A DNA stretch of 64,000 bases from Membranipora membranacea (Eukaryota > Bryozoa > Gymnolaemata > Cheilostomatida > Membraniporidae). Below are positions 21,043-35,090 of the stretch, one piece after another. Under the pieces are notes generated by a model. The model did not search any database. It saw only the letters and a program-made list of their open reading frames with translations, and was not told where the DNA came from. Both the position numbers and the translations under genes were made by a program. Location of the stretch: positions 16,308,001-16,372,000 of the forward strand of contig OU612075.1 in the NCBI GenBank assembly GCA_914767715.1, given 5' to 3'. Within the stretch, counting starts at the first letter, position 1, and each line of letters begins with the position of its first letter.

Positions 21043-24000
21043 TACAATTCTCAGGTCTCATCTCTGGCAATAGTCTGAGCCCCCCAGTATTGGAGCATTC
21101 ATATTTGAATCCTTTATCTCGCATTGCAAGGCAGCCTTGTTTCAAATTGACAGAGAAAATTAATATTTTCATTGACATCCAAGCACACAAGATGGTTCAA
21201 ATTTCTGATGCGACTGCGTCTTTAAATACTACACGTTGTTGTAATTGCGGTACAAATAATTATTGACACAGAGATCTCGCTCTGATAGTTGACAAAGTTG
21301 GCTTTAAAAAAAATCTGCATTTCAATAAACTACTTCTCGTTAAATATGAACATAAACCAATATGTTTCAGTTATAGTGAAGTGTTAGTGACCTTGTTTTC
21401 AGACACAAACAAACCATCAGTACCTTTGCTGATGTATGTTATTTTGTGTTTAGATATACTCTTGTGGAATAAAATTAGCTAGAGTTTAAGGATGCTGGTT
21501 CGCACCAATTTACACATGCTGAGCTGGTTGTAAGCAATGTGATCAAGCCAAAATTTTCACTAGTTCAAGGCTGGTCAAAATGATAAATACCGCCAATACT
21601 TAAGAATATATTATGATGTGTTACAAACCCGACCTGCTGTGAAATTCATTTCTCACCATATCCATATACAAGTATCATTTAGGCTATTTTTTCCCATCAA
21701 TCAAGTTAATACCGAGCTCCATGTCATAAGGGCTGTTGGTGAGGCTGCAATACATAGTAAAATAGGTGGAAATGGAACTAATTTATGTCTGTTTTTTGTT
21801 CCAATCTATCAAACCTTGTGATCTCACTAAAACTGAAATGTCATACATCAGGTGATTAATTATAACTCCGGTGACCTCATATCGCTGGAATGGAAGCCTG
21901 TAATTAATTACTTCTAGATAAGGAGGCAGTTGTTAATAAACAGATTATAATTATGTATCTCAGTTATGGGACTGTCAGTTTCTTGATTTACTTTTATTAG
22001 AAGACTAAAATGAGGACTTCCAAGCCCAACTCAATCAATATCTCTTACAATAGATTTAGAACCATCTTTCTACGATAAGATTCAATTTAATTTGGGCTTA
22101 ATTTGTAAACAGCTCAAAAATAGTATACACTGGCGCTTCACGCACTTATTATGTTTCGGGGAATACGTGACATCTGCTGTTCCGTGGTATTCACTTGCAG
22201 ATATACTGATGAATGATTGCTTCTAAATAAATGTGAAAATAAATATGATAGAGCATCAATGCCTCTGTTACTGCCATTGACCTGTATACTGAACTGAGGT
22301 GTAAGCTTGGCACGAAATAGTTAGATTTTTAAACTAAAAGGGAATACAAAGACTTGATAAAATCGGATGAGTATTAAGTGAGAAATCTCATGATACACAT
22401 CATAAAATAGGAGCTAAAAGCTGCTCAAGCTTAGCTGAAATAGAACCATACAGAGCAATTTCCCATTCATGTCATATTTAGTCTATGTTCTATAATTACT
22501 ACTGCAATTTGTTTGAACTTCCCTGAGCTATCCCTGCGGCACAGCGATTGTGGCACTTCAAAGGTGCAAGGTCATTTGATGGCAAACCCAGTGTTCCAGT
22601 GTTCCAGGTGAATCAATTCAGGCCCTGTGCTGTTGTGAAGAACATATGTTTCAACTGTTTGCACATGCACATGTCTTTCAGAAACCTGAGGCTCTTTAAT
22701 ATAATATATATCAGTGCTGAGGATGCTCTTCATATTCTTTACTACCCGTTAATACATTACCGCAAAATTTTGTAATCTCTTTAAGCTGCAGTTGGAACAA
22801 CTTTGTCAGAGAACTGAAATTTGCAGTCATATCTTGTCTAACATGTCTAAAGTGTATGAGGGTAGTGACATGACAAAATACTCTCCAAAAGTAGGATGCT
22901 GACACCCATAGTTCTCAAAGATGGCTGGATGTTGGAAGTTGTACGACTTATGTGATTTTTTCCAGCTTGCGATTGTAATGGGTTATGTCACAAGCTAAAT
23001 AGAATCAACCATCCGTAAAGAAAAGCCTGACTCTGACAAGCTAGAGGAACGACTTTGGCTGATTCAAAGAAGCTATTTATGACATGGCGTTTTGTTGAAT
23101 TTCTCTGACACAATTTTATTATTTGGTGTGGATCAATTTTTTGCTAACACCGTCGTTCTTTTCTTGTTAATGTGATGAACTATTGACCATGAAGATGAAA
23201 AATCAGTATAGTGGTTTCACTATCCTGAATTTGTGTCTCCGCTATCCAAAAGCAGCATAAAAATGAAAAAATATGATGGTCGTTCAACAACTGAATTTGT
23301 GTCCCAAATACAATTGTGTTATATATGTAGCTCACACAAACCAGTCTGTTCCAACTGTTGAGACCTCTCCCAATCGTTTAAACAGCAATATAAACTAAAA
23401 TAGAAAAATAAATGTGGGTATCATTGCCGCTTGCCAGCTGCTGACAAGTCAAACAGGATCTGAGAAGACGACGAAAATCAGAACGGAAAATATCCTAACG
23501 CCACGAGGTACTGTAAACAATATTATCTATAGCTGTCACTCAGTGCCATGTGCCTAGACAACTGCGATGACCCACACCATTAACTGGGGGAGGGGACAAT
23601 AAAAAAATCGACCTTCGGTTTTTCAATACCGAATTGCCTTAATTCGCTTGGAGTTGATGCTATAATTCCCCAAATCTTTTGCTAAGGTTATTTTATTAAT
23701 ATACCTCTAAACATTTCTTATACTACCTCCTGCAGCATGACATGGGTTTGCCGATCCTATAGTGTGTGTCAATTGGTTTTCTTTGAAAAAAGCGGGCTTG
23801 GTCAATCTCTAGGAGTTGGATTCCAAGTAACTATTCCTCTATGATTCTTTATAGCTTTAAAGATTATTGGAATTGCTATATGGTTTTAACAATGACTAAG
23901 ATATTTCCAATGACACCCCATGGTATATAGGCAAATTTTGATAAATATTTTGCGGAACCTTCTTTTGGCATTTCAAAGAAGATCAATATGTGACATCCCC

Positions 24001-26257
24001 TATATGTGAACAGGAGGTCAAAGAAATTAAAATTTCAGACACGGTCATGAATCGGGTGCAGAAATTGCTATTGTTGCGACACGAATATGTAGTTCTAGTT
24101 CTTGACGTTGTCACGGTCAGACTGAAAATTATTGTATTGCTAAGCAAAAAAATGAGCTGCTGGATCTTAAAATACATACTGCCAGTGATCAAAAGTCGAT
24201 TACTTTAAAACACACCGATCAGCTTAGCTCGGCTAGCTAGCTGTGATCAGAAAATAGAAATGGTGTTCCTACCTAAGGGACCTAACAAAGTTAGAGGGCT
24301 GGCAGCTGCATGAAGTAAAATAGTCTGTCAATGAGGTAGATAGTTTGTAAGCAATTTATCAAATTAGGAAAAATGCCAGATCTAAAGTCTTGAACTTAAG
24401 ACTAGGATCAGGTCGTGGTATATAAGAGCTTAGAGCATAAAACTGATGATGTAGCTTACCTCAGAGAAATGAAATACGATATCGAGCTTCATCGTTTGCG
24501 TACATATCCTATAACCCTGTTTGTTAGACATATTTATGATGTTTCACACAAGAATATCAAGATACCGTTTAGCCGTCCAAGTTTAAGATTTTCGCGGATT
24601 AAGCAGTTAAGGTTAGAGGAGTTGTGGTAGTGCCGCTCTCTTCATATTGGTAATCCTGGTTTAGGGCCAAGGTCACAAATTTCATTATTGTCTCCAGATA
24701 AAAGAGGAGTAAGCTTCTGATAATGATAGCTCCTCTGGAGGTGGCAAACAATAAGAAAAAATATTTTCAATTTTAAAAGTTTAAAGTTATTTAATCTCCT
24801 CACTTGTCTGTACAGATACACCTAATATTAAAGTCAGATGCAGTTGACGTGGATCGTTTAAGGCCTAGAAGATGGATTCTGTGAGAGCTGATGTCTAAGC
24901 AGGTGCTCTGGTTGTTCTTGAGCCAATTTGAATTTTGATAGTTCAGAGTTGGTTTTGCACTCTGTGTTCCCCCATAGGAACTCATTATATTAATTCAATA
25001 TTGAACACTTTGAGTAAAACATAATATATATATATCGCGTCCATTTTTTACAGGATAGTGTGAGATATTGCCAAAATTAATTTATTTATTATTACCAAAT
25101 TCATTGTAGGAAAGACCTATTCCTTTCACTGCCCCAGTTTTTTTAAACTCGCTTTTGATATGCTTTATGACCTTGGATTGTTTAAATATGATAAAGAAAA
25201 AGTTTCCCGCAAACAATCTGTTAGTGACATATAGCTAAATGACATTATTATTTAACGGACATGTTAGGCAAATATATTGCCGCTGTTTGTTCCCATTTAA
25301 GGATCCAAATACATTCATACAAAAGTTGGTGATCCCAGCAATAGTTTGCGGCCCCTTTTAAGGGACATTATGGTAATCCTAAAACTCGTCAGGAGTGCTG
25401 TTGCTGCTGCGGCTTTCTTATAGGACTCATCAAAAATTTCAAGGTCAGCAGAACAAGTCTTACATTTAGAATTGATGTTTGGAATGATGGACAACTATCC
25501 TATCCAGCATCTTATCTCAGGCGATTCAGATTATTTGTTACTATTTACGATTTCTAACCTCAAATGTGACAGACCCAAATTTGATCGTTTCCCTCTATAA
25601 TCACTGACAGAGGGTCTTAGGCAAGGTTGTTTTGTGGAATTCATAATAAATGGTTGGCTGCGGTGACCAACGTACAATGTTTGGTCAACGCGGACAATTT
25701 TCACCCCTATGAATGTAGAGGAGGGAAGCAGAGGGGAGTCGAATTGGGTCTTGATGGCAAAATAGTTTTGATAAATGTTGTGATAGCTTTTAGGGTTTTA
25801 CCATCCTGCAAAAGCCACATTTGAAATTATTGCTTAGGAAGCTTGAAACACTAGTAGGATATGATTCTTAGAATTACAATGGTATCCTTGCTAGCAGCAC
25901 CATGTTTATTTTACCATGGAAAGTTCATTGATTCTTGTGTCTAGTTGAAAAGAGATATGACTGCCCATGCTTCACACTTCACACTTCATGACGTCACTTC
26001 TCAAATTATGGTCTAGCCGTTTGTGGTCTAGACCTTAGGGCATGAAGCCTCAAGCTCAATTTCCAGCTCTAGAATAAGAGGCTCTCTAGCCACTGACTGA
26101 CTAACCACCTACAATGACCCAACAGACAATCTGTCTAAATACTGGCGAAGATGTACATTACACAACTGGATTACGTCCAACAGCTAAGAGGCTATGTCCA
26201 GATAGCAATGTAAACCGACCTATTAGTTCCATTTGTCATAATACCCTTGGCCAGAGC

Positions 26258-26450
26258 ATTCAGAAACTGACAGGGAGCACACTTTGCCCATTTCCTCATT
26301 AATTACTCTACAGCAAGCATTCTATTTTTTTATGATGACCTTGAGCCCAAAACAAAAAGGTGATCAGCATTCAGAAACTGAGAGTGAGCATTTATGACTC
26401 TATGATGAGCTTTCTATTTTTTTCATGAGCCCAAAACAGAAAAGTGATGA
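26258..26450. repeat. Imperfect direct duplication
   Basis: Two tandem blocks share GCATTCAGAAACTGA, then a TTTCTATTTTTTT run, then GAGCCCAAAACA. The first block starts near 26258 and the second near 26367. This looks like a diverged local duplication without coding content. Confidence 0.6.
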
Positions 26451-28943
26451 AAGGTTTCACTCATATGTCGTCGTAATCAACATCCAATCAGAATCATAAT
26501 ACTCGAATACTTAGAAAGAGTTATCCTCAGACCATAACGGATTTGACCAACCAACCTTGAAAACAACCTTGACCCGGATAAGCATCCAGAAACTGCTGAA
26601 TAGGTGTTTATACCACAAATACGCAGTCAATGTATTTCTGATCGCATGCCACACCGCAAATGGATCACATGAGGTTCATTTAAGTAGAATATTATGGGCG
26701 GAACGCAATGTGTGACTGTCTAATCCAAATAACATGGAGCGTAGATGCTATCTGTCGTGTCAGATGTCTACATTGATCGACAGCGGTAATAATCCCATAA
26801 ATGTGTAATTGTTTTTGTCGCATGGTAAAAATCGTCAAAGTTATAACGGTAGAAAAGCAATTTTGTTGGTTCCTCTTGTCATCGTGAGAACGCATAAAAT
26901 GTTCAATCTTGTCTCTCAACTATTTAATCTGCATCGACAAGAGTGCCACAAATCAACATTTCTTTACTGCCTGAAAGGATTTTTTGTCTGGTTGTCATGC
27001 CGGAGATTAGGGTGTGGAAAGCAAGGGGTCCAATCACACGACGCCATATCAAAGACTGCATTGCGTAACATTTGATGCTCTCATTTTTGCACCAATTTGC
27101 TATCACAGTTTTTTTGGGAGGTCAGAGCCCAACAAGCCCAAGTATATAGCGGTCTGCTTCAAACCAAGGAGCTTCAACTTTGTGCCAAAGGTTCGATGCT
27201 CTGACCACCTTAGCCACCTCCTTCCGCTAAACCAAAGATGCAGGCATATTACCCTGCAATAACTCCATAAGATCATCACGGATGATAATCAGTAGAATTG
27301 AAATTAATTATTTACTACCCCATCAAACTTAGAAGGCATTTCGACTATGTTTAATTATTCTCTGATATACTTGATTTCAGCTGCTTCATTCTTAGTATCA
27401 ACACACGGATGTCTCTTTTTGGGAGTAATAAATTTTTCTTTATTGAACCCTTGGGGGTCTTTAATCTACAAACTGTCAAATACGCCATCCGATTTTGTGC
27501 CCATATCATACCATATCATTCACAGCTTGATTGAATTATAAATCTATTGCCAAATTCATAGACTAAAAGAATGTGGATCTTGAGCCAAGTGTGTTTAGCA
27601 GGATAAGGCTGGAGAAGCCTTGCATGACCTGATTGTCATACTCCCCTGATTTTTCAATAATCTATACTCAAGGACAATCTCTGAATTGCAAGGGCTATTC
27701 ATTTATAAAACACACTTATGAATGTTTGTAATGCACATGAAAAATAAGTCAAGTTTTCTGCCCCTTGATGTTGGGAAAACAACTCTCCTTGTCAATCGTC
27801 CTTATGTTTTTACTGGTGTTTTGTAATGCAAGGGTCAATACAAGGTCACCATAGAAAAATCAGATTGATAGGAACATTTGAAGCCAGTTTTTGAGGCGGC
27901 AGCAAGATTGAAAAAGAAATCTTGCTCTAATGATAGTTATATGCAGGTGTTATAAGGAGGTATCGCAACTGTTGTTGGCCACATCTCGGCTATTTATGAT
28001 AGCAGACCCATGTGAACTTATATATCCACTAATTATGACATGCTCTTTTAGATTTTGGAACCATACCATCATGTTTTATCAATTTCCCATTTGCCGGCTG
28101 CATTTTTGGCAATTAGCTGCCTATTTGTGCAACTTAGTGTAAGGTATAATACTACTATTGCAATAAGCATGAAAAACTCTACCAGAAACAACTGACAAAC
28201 CTTATCCATCCAAAATCGTAAATGGAAGTGATAAGATAGGAGGGGGCTGCCACCGGACTATATATGCTAGGTTATTATATATCAACAGTCACCCTGTGTT
28301 CCAGGTTTGGAAGTTATTGTATTAGCATAATTGTATCAGAGGGTTGAATTGTTGTCTCCGTCAATGTTCGATGAAGACAACTCATTTTATTTTGTTTGGA
28401 AACCTTTTATGTTTATGAATTAGGGAATCTTAATCATAGGGAGGTTACCAGAAAGGGCCATAAAGTTTTGGGCAGGGCTCATAATGGCTGCAGGTAGCCA
28501 TCAGAACGTGTCAAACAGAAATTACGAATTTAATGAATATATTATGATGAATAGAATAGAATATATGATATATATAATACAGCAGCAAACAGGATGTAGG
28601 TAACAGGGAGACTATCGGTCCCTCGCTGACCACACCTTTGACACTTGTTCTATACAGAGAATGACAGTAATGCAACAACAAAATCCTCCCCTCAGGGTCA
28701 TCAAAAAGTAATCTCTCAACCTGTGACAAGCTAATAAATCATAACTATGATGTATGAAGGTCACTAGCTCCTGCTTTGCAGGCAGGTACCAGCTCTCATG
28801 TCTACCACAGACCACCCGCAAACCCATCCAATTGATATTATTGTCCTCTGGATTACTGACAGTTTGCATATTCTTACATGGCTGCAAGCCAACCAGTAAA
28901 TTCCCTTAGTGCCATACTCTGTGGTAACCAAGACAGTGCTTAA

Positions 28944-28988
28944 CGCAACCCTCGCAACCCTTGCAACCCTCGCGGCCCTCGCGACCCT
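28944..28988. repeat. 9-bp minisatellite, five units
   Basis: Five consecutive 9-base units follow the pattern YGCRRCCCT: CGCAACCCT twice, TGCAACCCT, CGCGGCCCT, CGCGACCCT. On the minus strand the frame reads as a repeated Ala-Arg-Val pattern, but that open frame has no other support as a gene. Confidence 0.85.
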
Positions 28989-31468
28989 CGGCACTGTTTG
29001 CTAATGCATGTTTGTATTTCTATCGCCCACAACAAGGTGCGGCAGGTATATGCTAAGAAGCTCACAATGTAAATTTCATACAGCCTTTTATGTAGAATGA
29101 GTCATGTGTAAATTTAATGTGATGCAGGGCTTATTAATTCAACACTCACACTCAGGGATGAAAGTTACAAATCAGAGTATCTTTAATATTCACAGCTAAG
29201 AAAAATGAGCTTCCATAATAGTAGAAGATAAAGAGTGTCCAGTCTCCCTCCAGTTATTTGGTCTACCTAAAAGGTCATGGGTAGAGCAGCATTAAAACAC
29301 CCCGTTATGGCAAACCTGTTTATTTCTTGTTACATGCCCACAGTTTATGAGGTAACTCCCTGTCAATCAAATAGACATCTGACAAAGCGTCCTGCTTCAA
29401 ATGGAATATTGATACAGAGGGCAAAAGATCTTGATGTAAGCTTATATTACGGCATGCGATGGCAACCCAAGCTGAGAAACAACATTTCCGACTTTCATGG
29501 TAGCTTTATCACTCAACGGCTTCTCCACGCTGGCGCTCATCAAATGTGTAAGTGTAAACAATACACTGTCAAATAGGTGAATTCCGCTGCTGCTTTTTTA
29601 AATATAATGTGAATTTGATGACCAGAGCAAATTTGACATAACCATGTGGTTACAATGTAAAAGAGTCATGATTAAAATTTGTTTTATGGAAGACTTGAGT
29701 TTCATGGATCTGAAGACCTGAGACCTAAACCCAGGTTGTCTCAAATTAACTCGCCCAGCCCCTTCTCAAAGACAAGATAATGAGTGTCATTTTATTGGTT
29801 CATGATCTGGTAGTTTTCTATTCCTAGGTTTAAAGCTGGGTTCAACCAAAATTTCCTGTTAGACAGAAGTTGTAAGTGACCTATTGATCTTGATTGTTAG
29901 GCTGGTCACTTGTCGTCCTTGTAATCAATGGAACTTTTCATGTGATAAAACTTTCGATACAATTTACAGATTTTCTGATCAGGTCATATCCTTGACATGA
30001 TGGTACTAGGGCTAGGGGTCCCTGTGCTTGACATGACTGACCAAACTCTATCGACTTCCTCAGTCAACCAGAGAAAGATGATTACCTCTTAGCCATTTTG
30101 GGGGCTGTGGCCTTTTGGTTTTCAAAGATAATGATACAACTTATAACAATTGGTTTTATCCTCACCTATCCTTGCCTACCTCCTCTGTCCTGTTCGTGTG
30201 GCGGGTTATCAAAATAGGTAATAAATGCTGAGATATAATCATGCATAGTGGTCAGGAGACAGTAGCCAATTGCATTTTCAAAGTGGTCAACACAGGTTAA
30301 ATTATTAAAATTAAAATGCTATGTTTTAAGCAGTGACAGGCTAATTAATCATAACTTGAATGTCTACAGTTGAGCTGTAATTCCCCTGGTAAGGACAGGT
30401 TAACACCTAGCCCACATGTCATTGACCACTGGACTGTGCCGGCGCGGTTTTTGGAGTTTGAAATGTTATGGCTGGCACTTCATGTACGCACAAAAGATGG
30501 CTGCAAAACAAAGAATCGGTAAACTCTTTGGACATAGCAAATAAATACTTGCTTGTAATAACATAGCTCCTAACCACTCACTAGGGCAATGACCATCTCC
30601 TCAACTTTCTACCAGAGACTTGTGTGTCATGAGAATAAAAGAATTGGAAACGTGGCGAGCATAGATCAACTCGCTTACAATTTAAATTTAATATAGTTAT
30701 GGAAACAGTGCCTGATATTAAACACAAACATGGTTTGAGACAAGTCATCAATGAACAGAAGCAGACTGCATCTTATGCATGATGAAAAAGATTTGACAAA
30801 AATCCGGAAATTGTTCAGAGAAAATTAATTCAAATTATGTGTCACTGACCAGTTGCTGGAAGGTGGTCAAATTTAAGTCGATCATTATGTTGATTTTATC
30901 AAGTTCAGAAAATTGATTTATGTAGAATGACGCCTTCCTTTTTAAACTGTATTTCTGTTTCAAAAGCGGAAACGATAGTTATTTTTTTCTCTTATGACAA
31001 CAGTTATGGTGCCAAAAAAACACTTTGGTATAATATTAGGCCTGAAATTCTGACACTCGCCTATAATCCGTTTTATCAAATCCTTAAACTACTGCTGCTT
31101 ATCTGTCTACATAGCCCTTCAATTTCACTTCCTGACCTTGGCCATAAAATTTCTATGATTGAAGCCTCAATTAGTTATCGAAGAGCTATGTAGAATAAAA
31201 TGAGATCACATTTACCTGACTTGCAGCAGTAGCTATAGTACTTTTAGAGACTTTTTTAATATTCTGCGTGTAAAGCCTTAAGAAATATGTTTGGTGAGGA
31301 TTTCCCGCTAGCTTGTGATTAGAAGCTGCACATTGTTAGACTTCTTTCACAATGGTATGTTTACAATAAATGATTTGATAAAAGTAAATGAAATTGTCGA
31401 CCCTCTAATGCTGGACAGATAACTCCTTTTTGTTCTATTTTGTAGCAGTGGTTTAGTGGTAATGTATG

Positions 31469-31494
31469 CAGGGAGTTTGAGACCAAACTCCCTG
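31469..31494. repeat. Palindrome CAGGGAGTTTG...CAAACTCCCTG
   Basis: The 11-base arms are perfect complements around a four-base loop. The same arms recur at 62254-62279. Directly upstream, GTGGTTTAGTGGTAATG resembles a tRNA D-arm or A box. Confidence 0.7.
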
Positions 31495-32390
31495 ATGTAT
31501 GTAAGCATTCACAAAATCAATGGGCGCTATGAAGCCAGGATACTCTTATACATGTTTAGGGAACTGATGCACACTCTATCAAGAAAATGATGATTTGCAC
31601 AATTGTATTAACATTCATATAAACAATTCATTTTGAATAAATGTCAGATATTACCTCAACGCTCAACTCCAGACTGCTTGTTGTCTGAACGATATTCTTT
31701 TAAGCGTTTAAGCATGGGCAAATCAGTCATTACATTTGTAGAAATATTAGTTGGGTTAATCAATTTTATTACGCAGTTTTTACTTTGACAATGTAATGAA
31801 AAGATAACTGCTAGAAATACTATAGAGATCTTCCCGTGCTAATAATGTATGCACTAAATACCGTCCAGAAATATTTCGGACCAGAATGGCTCTAAAAGAT
31901 TTTTTCCAGTTGTATGAGATTTTTTAACCATTGCAACATTTATATTGAGTAAAATTGAGCATGACATTTCAATGTTATCGAACCTTGGTTTGATAGAGAA
32001 CTGAAAATAAACTAATACCAACACCAATACCAATTAGTCTGCCCAATAAACAGTGTCAAATTTGGTAGGGATAATGGCACAGTGGGTCAATTGAGAGGGG
32101 CATTGGTGGGCTAGAATCTAGGGGCTCAGATTAGGACAGGGTAGAACGACAACATCACATAATTACAACTCTCATTATAACTTTATGGTTGACACAACAG
32201 TTCAACTGGGGAATAATAAGGAATAATTAATTAATGATTAATTTTAAAATAGATAGCATAAGTAATACAGTGGTGCATTAAAAAAATTAAAATAAGGGAG
32301 CTCACAAACAACACAACAACAAAACAAGACAGACCGTTAATATGAATTGTGATGTATCTCTATGAATGTGTTACAATTTTATATAGTGCT

Positions 32391-33753
32391 TTAAATAATA
32401 AATATTTTAGATTTTCTCTTCATGGTTGTTTTAAACTGAGGCAGCTCACTGACTAGGACCTTATGAAGCTTCTTGATACTGACTAAGTCTGTCAGAGACA
32501 GCAAGGTCTCTGAACCCTTTTGAGCGAATATGACACATTTGTTTGAGAGGCATTGTAAATTCACTAAGGTTGTAGCAATGGGACAGACATCACTCTTGTC
32601 TTTGACATGTTGGCTGAACCCTTGCTTTTATTCGCGTATATTAACTATAATGCCAAACGCTTTTTTTTCCTTAACTGAATTTCTAGCATAAACCATAAAA
32701 AATGTGTTATTGAGCTGTTATATTACCCTTGCTAATCGCTATCGCAGCAGCAATGTATAGATAAAAGTACTCACAGCCAGCCTTGTGGTGAGTAGCTAAT
32801 GACATGTCTTGTGGATATCCTCTTGTTAAATTCTGTAGGACAATGTTACCGAATCAGCTTGATGAACTCTAGGGTCAGAAACAAGAGCAGATTAACAGAC
32901 AACTGATAACGGCCAAAATAGTAATAGTAATGTATTGTTAACCCAACCTGCCACTCATCTAGACTAAGGCACGGAATTGGATGATGGTTCCTTCCTTTCA
33001 AATGCCTAATGTACTTGACAATGTACTGAGCCAAGGATTATTATCATGTGTTTTATTGAGGTTTTCATATATATATATAATTATATATGTATGTTATAAA
33101 CAAACGAAAATAACAACTTTTTGACCTCATAAACAAAAATAAAGAAAAAATGTCCAGACATACTGTGCTGTTGTGGTAATGAGTACTTGTGCAAAGAACA
33201 TGAAAATTAGATCCAGGAAGTAGCTTACAAAAACAGTTTATGATTACAACGAACACTGTATCTTGGATAATTTACCTTTGATGCTATTTCTTCCGATTTT
33301 CCCGATATGGTTATTGCTGTATGTAAGGTCCCCTTCCCGTGCAATATATGTTGGTATTACTTTCTTATTCATTGATGAATCCTGATATGTACCCAAGGCC
33401 AATTGCTCCATAAGATGGTTGCCATCAGAAATGTCTGCAAGGTTCCGACCTGGAAAGAATGTGGGCAGGCAACTTGACATCACAGTCTGACTGGCAATGC
33501 ATCGAATCTTTAGTGAGAGAAAGAAATCATTAGATTTTGATTAAACTGTGCACATAACTATACCTATACCTATATGCTAATACATCGATGACAGATTCCA
33601 TATTTCCTAAATCATAGAACTTTGATCAGAATGCAGTTAGGCTCACCTGTGATTCGTGGGAGTTATTAAGTATATCGTTTTCCAATAGAATGACACCTGT
33701 TCGGTGTAGGATGAAAGTACCTTGATTATCCTGATAAACCTTGACCAAAAGCA
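32391..33753 (-). CDS. Unrecognised protein, four 3' exons
   Basis: Minus-strand exons 33753-33647, 33507-33276, 32868-32850 (19 nt) and 32613-32391 join in phase (1 in/0 out, 0/1, 1/2, 2/stop) to give about 193 residues ending in TAA. The second exon has a strong acceptor (TTTCTTTCTCTCACTAAAG) and the micro-exon is preceded by a long pyrimidine tract. The protein includes VLLVKVYQDNQGTFI near its visible start and KGSETLLSLTDLV in the last exon. I see no domain I can name, no signal peptide and no clear membrane segment. The left border of the first exon is weak: an in-frame alternative lies a few codons upstream. A 5' part is missing from this model, and the exon ending at 35037 is phase-compatible with it. 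The gene could be separate from, or an alternative 3' end of, the Roco gene upstream. Confidence 0.45.
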
Positions 33754-34950
33754 CTGAGGCGCTTACCTTCCGACCCCCCACCAGGCAGACAGTTTAGCTA
33801 CAGGTATCGATAGCTTGATTAAACTAAAATAATATATTGTTAACTATATCGTCAACTATTATAGCACCCAACATAAACTACAAGATGTGGAACTAGCATG
33901 GGATGGTTCAGTTGGATGCTATAGGCTTGATTCTATTGTTCCTTTATTGCTTTTTTGATGGCTTTTACTTTAGAAAAGTAGCTTGTGTAAAATAGCCTTG
34001 GCTTTGATCTTTCTATTGGAATAAACGAGGCTTTTAGAACTGCTAACTATCGCTCCGCTCAGGAATTGAGTCTTCTAATTAGGCGAATTGGTTCTCAAAG
34101 AGTGCTCAAACCATTGGGAAGTGGCTGGTAGTAGAATGCCATTAGGCTACCAGCAACCTGGCATAGTTTTAACATTTAAAATAAAAATTAAAACTGAGTT
34201 GAGGTCATGCAGACAACAGGAGGACAATAAAAAATGTGCGTCGGTGAGTTACCTTCGTAATTATGTTTTTTTAATTTTCTGCTAGCATGGAGAAAATAGT
34301 GTTCATTCAAAGGGGTTAAATCTAAACATTTGTCATTCTTCTATCCTCCCAACCATAGAAAGTAATATTGTCGTGAAAACCTTTTATTAGAAATGATTCG
34401 AATATTGGCAAATATTCGAAAAATAGTGAAAAAATAGTAAACTTGGAACATGTGGTAATGTGACGAGAAAGCATGATATATGCATGTGCAGCCTGAAAAA
34501 ATGGACGGATTATACATGTAGAAAAATATATTTGTCTGATGAAAGCATGCTAAGGGTATTGACCAACTGTAAAATCATGGTCTCAAAACAATGTGTGTCC
34601 AACTATAAAATATATATAAATATATATATATAAATCAAAATCTGAGCTCTTGACCATTGAGATCAAAAGCTTGAAAATTTGACATACCCTGCCTAAACAG
34701 ATTTACATAAATAGCGTGTAGTAAAATGTAATATGTAATCATGAGATGATATAAACATATCATGAAATGAAAACATGGCTTATAGATAATATCATTTCGC
34801 AGTAGGTCACATCACAGGGTATAAACTATGTCAGAGCCATACCTCCATAAGGATTAAATGTGCATGGAGTTACCCATCCATAATAGGTTCAGTAACAATG
34901 ACAAAGCTGAGGAGCTACCTTCCCTTTGCAAACAGATGCCAGGTAAGAGA

Positions 34951-35090
34951 TCAGTAGATTTCAGGAAGCACACTTTGCCTACGGACGAGTCGAGCTTTCT
35001 CTGAAGTTGGCAACTGATCCTCAGGTATAGGATTACCTGTTCTTATTCCTCTCCGACGATATATCTCTCTGAAAACCCGATCTGCATCTT
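34951..35090 (-). CDS. Candidate alternative last exon of the Roco gene
   Basis: After the acceptor ATTTAATAG this exon encodes 45 residues plus TGA: an acidic start, a basic REIYRRRGIR segment, then NPIPEDQLP and a C-terminal LVRRQSVLPEIY. It needs one base from the previous exon, exactly what Roco exon 21 (37582-37415) supplies. The other candidate last exon (36693-36488) needs the same. Both begin with acidic residues followed by a hydrophobic-basic helix ending in three or four Arg, so they may be diverged duplicates. A GTAATC donor at 35036-35031 would instead let the first 54 bases splice in phase to the exon at 33753. The coding look is good; the assignment is open. Confidence 0.5.

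Larger units (their letters stand above)
17638..32390. other. Gene-poor intergenic region
   Basis: Nothing here shows a phase-consistent exon chain or a recognisable protein motif. The part just right of 17637 must hold the zinc-finger gene's 5' UTR and promoter, but I see no convincing core element. Contents I can name are a short hairpin at 21018-21042, an imperfect duplicated block near 26258-26450, a 9-bp tandem repeat at 28944-28988 and a 26-base palindrome at 31469-31494. Confidence 0.5.

Noticed and set aside
28764-28994. Minus open frame with Ala-Arg-Val repeats
   Set aside because: The repeat comes from the 9-bp minisatellite and there is no other coding support.
32943-33018. Exon-like stretch YIVKYIRHLKGR with AG and GT borders
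   Set aside because: Phase 0/0 does not fit between the exons ending at 33276 (phase 1) and starting at 32868; inserting it causes an early stop.
33276-33507. Kinase glycine loop (HIGKIGRNSIKG)
   Set aside because: No VAIK, HRD or DFG motif follows in phase, so a kinase domain at the end of the Roco gene is not supported.
33276-33753. Resemblance to the PH-like core of the meiotic protein REC114 (F-I...G..LLE...L..S)
   Set aside because: The match is one short stretch by eye, and the rest of the protein does not follow that family.
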